Below are positions 61,866 to 64,000 of a stretch of DNA of 64,000 bases, in pieces. The notes under the pieces are model-generated. The model ran no database searches and was not told the DNA's origin. It worked only from the letters and a program-made list of their open reading frames with translations. The stretch is taken from assembly GCA_032622095.1 (NCBI GenBank), contig CP136069.1:158337043-158401042 (forward strand), written 5' to 3'. A program made the position numbers and the translations under genes. Source of the DNA: Siphonodentalium dalli (Eukaryota; Mollusca; Scaphopoda; Gadilida; Siphonodentaliidae). The stretch's first letter is position 1. Each line of letters begins with the position of its first letter.

Positions 61866-62160
61866 CTTATATATGTATTTTCTGAATGTATTTCTGTCCG
61901 CTATGGACATTAACAGGGGCAACTAGAGGGGTCCAAAGTGGTCTAACGTGACTACTATTTTACGAGGAAGCAAACGGCGCAGGTTAAACATTTCTAGCAG
62001 TGACGCTCTCAGAGTCAGGGATGGTAAGTGGAGGGGCACCAAATTCGATTAAATGTTTTGTCGCCGATTTCTACCAAACTTAGAATCATCTCCATGATAT
62101 GTGGAATGTCCGAGTCAGCGTTGGGGAGGGTCCCCAAGATTATGAAACATTTGTCACTGT
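61866..62160 (+). repeat. Further diverged unit of the Helitron-associated repeat
   Basis: 'ttttacgaggaag', 'gagtcagggatgg', 'tcgccgatttctaccaaact' and 'atctccatgatatg' match the array at 31560-33070. It begins immediately after the preceding CTAG end. Confidence 0.6.
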
Positions 62161-64000
62161 CACTCACTAAATGCTAACAAACATATATGCAGTCAAAACG
62201 ACGCAACAGAGTAGAATAAAAGCGGTCCCCACTTTCAACATTTTCTTCAAGAAGGAGAAGATTGGTATCATTTGGAGATTTTTCTCCTGTGAGCTTCCAG
62301 ACAACGACGAGTTAGCAACTGAAACTATAAATATCTGTAAGTTTGTTGATGGGTCATTAGTTACTCTGGTATTCTTAAAATGAAGAGCATGTTGTTTTCA
62401 CGAGCCGATCATGCTAAAATCCTGACTTTCCTGGACAATCCAGCAGACCATCCTGTATCTTGCATCGACAATTGTGATGATAGTCAACGAGTCTTCTATG
62501 TTTGGCAGGGTTCATAGTGATTGATACCATCGGTAGCAGCGCCGAATCTCAAAAAGCAAGACCTTAATACAGATAACCTGACCAATTACAAATATACGCT
62601 TCATATCAAACGTATAAGAGAAGTTGGTGACTGTCCACAATATTGGTCACATCAACACACATGGATTATTGGATTACTATCAATCGGCATAACTTCTTTT
62701 AAAACTGGCCTTTGCTAAGCCAAGAACGACATTGACGTATATTATATACATAATGCGTCCTGGCTGACCACTATTTTGGCATAATAAACAACAATATTTC
62801 CATTATTTATCATATTATTTTGAACACTGGTGTGAATACACATACAATTTATGTGTTGTCTGATTCTGTAACATTTTCGTTTGTCGAGAATTTTGAAATC
62901 GGTCTCGGATTTACAATTTACAGCAATATTTTGGTGATGGCATGGGAATATAACTATGTTATTAATTACAACTAACATATCTTTATAATGTGCCTTAGCA
63001 AAGACATTTCGGCGAAATTTTATCAGTTAATATGTTTACCTTCAATGGTAATGCAGTAATACTGTTCACTCCGAAATTAGGACTGTCCGCTTGCCAGACT
63101 AAATGGATAAACTATGTAACTAGATAGATACGATCGGACACTTGTATTAACATTAATATTCATTAATAATTATGCGTCTAATTATATACGTAATTGCAAC
63201 ATGTAACGCACAATTTAGTTCCAGATTGACCGTGAGTTCAGGTATAGATCCGATTCTGCCAAATGGGTATGTTACTATACATTAGGCTCTTGCGAACCAC
63301 GATCTTTTCGTTATATTCGAATCGAATCGGTGGGAACATTTCACATCGAAGGGAACCTCGAATCGAGCCACCGTAATCGAAAGTTCAGCGACATTAACTA
63401 ATTTGTGTTCATCGCCGGCGATTACAGAAACATATATGACGAGTAATTTGTCAATTCATCGTGGTCCTACAAATGTAGTCGTACTAGAACAATGTACATG
63501 TGTACTATGAATACTATAGAGGAAAATATTTTCTGGAGTTATCGTTGAGACCGGGATGTTTATCATGATGCACGACTGGGGGGGGTAATCCAAGGTGTAT
63601 CAAGTGACACCCCGATATAAAGGGGTGTAATTCTATTTCCAGATTGTCGGAATGACTTCACTTGGAATATGCAGTGTAATTGCGACTATGACTGTCAGCA
63701 ACATTTAACTGTGTCATTTCCATTGTGTTTCTGGATGTTCATTGAGGAAATTATTACGAACCTCAACCAATACTGCTCTTGAAAAAGTCACAAAATAATG
63801 ATGCACCTGATGAAAGACAATCGGCTGACCATGGTGACACAACTGTGGGCAATACAAATCGAGTACACTGGATGCCATTGTTTTAAACAATAGTTATTTG
63901 TTCCCACAATGAATATTTAGAATAATTTTGTAAATGTTTTGATATGATGACATGATTTTAAAATATATAAGGACGAAGAGGATCAAGCAACAAGCGAGTC
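62161..64000. other. No supported gene
   Basis: Short open frames only. A minus-strand frame at 62742-62978 contains a C-K-x-E then K-C-Y-R-I pattern faintly like a CTLD start, but it lacks a donor and the rest of the domain. Confidence 0.35.

Noticed and set aside
62742-62978. Possible further CTLD exon (DKRKCYRI pattern)
   Set aside because: No consensus donor, and the remaining CTLD signature residues are absent.

Overview
The window looks like marine invertebrate DNA, most likely a mollusc. It is AT-rich and intron-rich, with very low coding density. It is packed with decayed non-LTR retrotransposons, a Penelope-like element, tRNA-derived SINEs, Helitron-like repeats and foldback elements of kinds common in molluscan genomes. 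No bacterial-style gene organisation is present. The taxonomic call is an inference from repeat style and exon structure.

Only one host gene is well supported, and it lies on the minus strand. Four exons (42756-42939, 17385-17620, 14970-15173, 9059-9618) have consensus-like splice sites, and their reading phases match at all three junctions (2, 1, 1). Joined, they encode about 393 residues: a C-type lectin domain split across two exons, a cysteine-rich PAN/apple-like domain, a Ser/Thr-rich stalk, one transmembrane helix and a short basic tail. This is a type I cell-surface receptor-like protein. Its 5' exons (signal peptide) were not found. The 3' flank of this gene (8530-9058) has a diverged collinear copy at 50038-50650, and PAN-like exon candidates lie just beyond it (51519-51638, about 52564-52866). 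This suggests a second, older tandem paralogue upstream on the same strand.

If the four exons are one gene, the intron at 17621-42755 is about 25 kb and is almost entirely mobile DNA: a CR1/L2-like LINE (minus, 19469-22376), a foldback element with minisatellite arms (23197-24555), a Jockey/I-group LINE (plus, 26306-29290), a 5'-truncated Penelope-like element with a GIY-YIG domain and a hammerhead-like ribozyme fold (30505-31340), and two Helitron-like elements. The second Helitron-like element is split by a roughly 5.7-kb foldback with arms of about 1 kb (35208-40924).

Upstream of the CTLD exon are two diverged tandem arrays (43620-45560). Next comes a minus-strand L1-Tx1 element (46162-49587) nested inside a plus-strand L1-Tx1 relic and bounded by a 9-bp target duplication. 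Distally there are two abutting inverted-repeat elements (53252-54183), a SINE (54856-55190), a 1.27-kb near-palindrome (56871-58144), a diverged foldback relative (58600-59345) and further Helitron-like pieces (61345-62160). Intervals not listed contain no coding or RNA feature I could support.
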